The notes under the pieces: model-generated | Told to the model about the DNA's origin: nothing | What the model saw: only the letters and a program-made list of their open reading frames with translations | Database searches by the model: none | Shown here: positions 4,834 to 5,963 of the stretch, in pieces | How positions within the stretch are numbered: position 1 is the stretch's first letter | Layout: every line of letters begins with the position of its first letter | Translations under genes and position numbers: made by a program | Assembly (NCBI GenBank): GCA_002779235.1 | Contig: PEXD01000057.1 | Location: 1 to 5,963 of the forward strand | Direction of reading: 5' to 3' | Origin: Candidatus Woesearchaeota archaeon CG07_land_8_20_14_0_80_44_23 | GTDB lineage: Archaea > Nanobdellota > Nanobdellia > Woesearchaeales > 0-14-0-80-44-23 | Length of the DNA stretch: 5,963 nucleotides

Positions 4834-5963
4834 ATGGAAATAGGATTGCAAAAATATCTGGGCAATGCAGTAGAAGTTCTTAACCAATTGAAGATTGTGC
4901 CAAAAAAGGATGAAGCCTATGGCTTGGCCTCGCTTCTGGAAGAGGTAAAGGATGTTGATGAGCCAAAGGTGCTTGCAATTGCAAGAGTAGTGCAGTATAT
5001 GGGCACATTTAATGAATTAGTAAGAGATAATGTTGAAGCAATCAACTTCTCAGACAGATACGGCGATATAACCAGGATGTTTGACTCTATAAGAGATGAT
5101 TCCAAAGGGCTGGTAGAACAGCTGGAAGACGGAAGGATAGACGGAAAAGAAAAATTGAGAAATTTCTTCATGAGAATAACAAGAGGAACACCTCACAATA
5201 GATTCACGAAAATAAGAGATATGTATCTAGACGTTGCTAAAGATACCAAAAACAGCATTGAAAAAGAAAGGAAAATCATGGAAGCATATGTTGACTTCAG
5301 GTTTGCAGTGAAAAATGCAGAAATCCTCGCTTATGAGATTATGAATACTGAGCAGGACAATCTTAAGAAAGCAAAAGAAAAGTGGGATGATGCCACAAAG
5401 AAAGTTAATTCTTACAAAGGAGAGGACAATGCAGAGCTTTCAAAACTGCAGCTGGAGAGCGACGAGGCAAGACGCGCTTATCAGCTTGAAGATAAGAGAT
5501 ACCAGCTGATAAAGGACGTCAGTGAAAACCTGACTGTAGGCTACAATGTCGGAGAGACGCTTACTGCAAAGTTGAGCCAGACACACGAGGTTAAGAAGCG
5601 GCTGTATTCAAAGGCAATAACCTTCTTCACAACAAATGAGCACGTGTTTACTCTTTTGGATGTTATATACACTTCACAGGGAAACCTGCACGAGGCAACA
5701 CAGACACTTGAGGCAATGCAAAAGGGAGCAAGCAAGGGCATTGAGGATATTGCAGACTTAGGTGTTCAGCTTGAAAAAGAAGCATTGAAAGCAGGATATG
5801 GGCCGACAATCAACAAGGATTCTGTGCAGAAGCTTGTTGACGCAATAGTCAACTATCAGATAGAATCAATAGATATCATTGAGAAGCTCAGAAAAGAGAG
5901 CACAGAGAATGCAAAAGAGATTGAAATGATTGTCAATGAAGGAAAAAGGAAGTACAAGGAAGC
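4834..5963 (+). CDS. Helical soluble protein, homologue of bacterial 'cell surface protein' next to DUF6384 (3' end outside window)
   Basis: An open frame of 376 codons runs off the window without a stop. ATG 4834 is supported by GGAGG at 4821-4825. The protein is almost wholly helical and charged, with no signal peptide or membrane helix, so it is probably cytosolic. Landmarks are MFDSIRDDSKGLVEQLEDG (82-100), YLDVAKDTKNSIEKE (131-145), EDKRYQL (219-225), NLTVGYNVGET (232-242), YTSQGNLHEATQTLEAM (279-295), GYGPTI (321-326) and STENAKEI (356-363). I recall closely similar blocks in a bacterial family, common in Alphaproteobacteria, automatically named 'cell surface protein' and encoded beside DUF6384; the name is not supported by this sequence. 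The region around HEATQTLEAM also recalls TelA (toxic-anion resistance) proteins, so a distant TelA relationship is possible. It is divergent from the DUF6384 operon. Those bacterial proteins are about this long, so little may be missing. Confidence 0.78.
   Translation, partial: MEIGLQKYLGNAVEVLNQLKIVPKKDEAYGLASLLEEVKDVDEPKVLAIARVVQYMGTFNELVRDNVEAINFSDRYGDITRMFDSIRDDSKGLVEQLEDGRIDGKEKLRNFFMRITRGTPHNRFTKIRDMYLDVAKDTKNSIEKERKIMEAYVDFRFAVKNAEILAYEIMNTEQDNLKKAKEKWDDATKKVNSYKGEDNAELSKLQLESDEARRAYQLEDKRYQLIKDVSENLTVGYNVGETLTAKLSQTHEVKKRLYSKAITFFTTNEHVFTLLDVIYTSQGNLHEATQTLEAMQKGASKGIEDIADLGVQLEKEALKAGYGPTINKDSVQKLVDAIVNYQIESIDIIEKLRKESTENAKEIEMIVNEGKRKYKE

Overview
The window looks archaeal and AT-rich. 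Genes are preceded by archaeal TATA boxes (TTTATATA, CTTAAATAT, CTTTAAATA, TTTAAAAG) about 25 nt before the expected transcription start, and by GGTGA/GGAGG Shine-Dalgarno (SD) sites or no leader at all. One gene belongs to DUF2683, a small antitoxin family I know mainly from archaea. Small genes, many toxin-antitoxin (TA) pairs and lysine-rich coiled-coil proteins would fit a DPANN-type archaeon such as Woesearchaeota or Pacearchaeota, but that placement is inference only.

Left part (1-1235): two divergent TA loci. On the minus strand a DUF2683 antitoxin (214-447) abuts a RelE-like toxin (37-213). The toxin stops after 58 residues inside a triple-nested palindrome (8-85), so it looks truncated. 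On the plus strand a SpoVT/AbrB-type antitoxin (681-950) overlaps a complete RelE/ParE-fold toxin (944-1192). The 233-bp gap between the two antitoxin starts holds both promoters.

Middle (1236-1706): an unrecognised 156-aa protein with its own promoter, probably on a leaderless transcript.

Right part (1777-5963): the most interesting region. A minus-strand pair encodes a membrane-anchored DUF6384 protein (3229-4671) followed by a 469-aa coiled-coil protein with a Gly/Ser/Phe tail ending TGGGFGH (1777-3186). Divergently transcribed is a long helical soluble protein (4834 to beyond the window end). From memory it resembles a bacterial, mainly alphaproteobacterial, family misleadingly labelled 'cell surface protein', which I recall lying beside DUF6384 genes. 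The two divergent promoters share an upstream sequence, which suggests co-regulation. I read the three genes as one conserved, functionally undescribed module: one membrane anchor plus two coiled-coil partners, possibly acting at the inner face of the membrane. The function is not known to me, and the family links are recalled, not searched.
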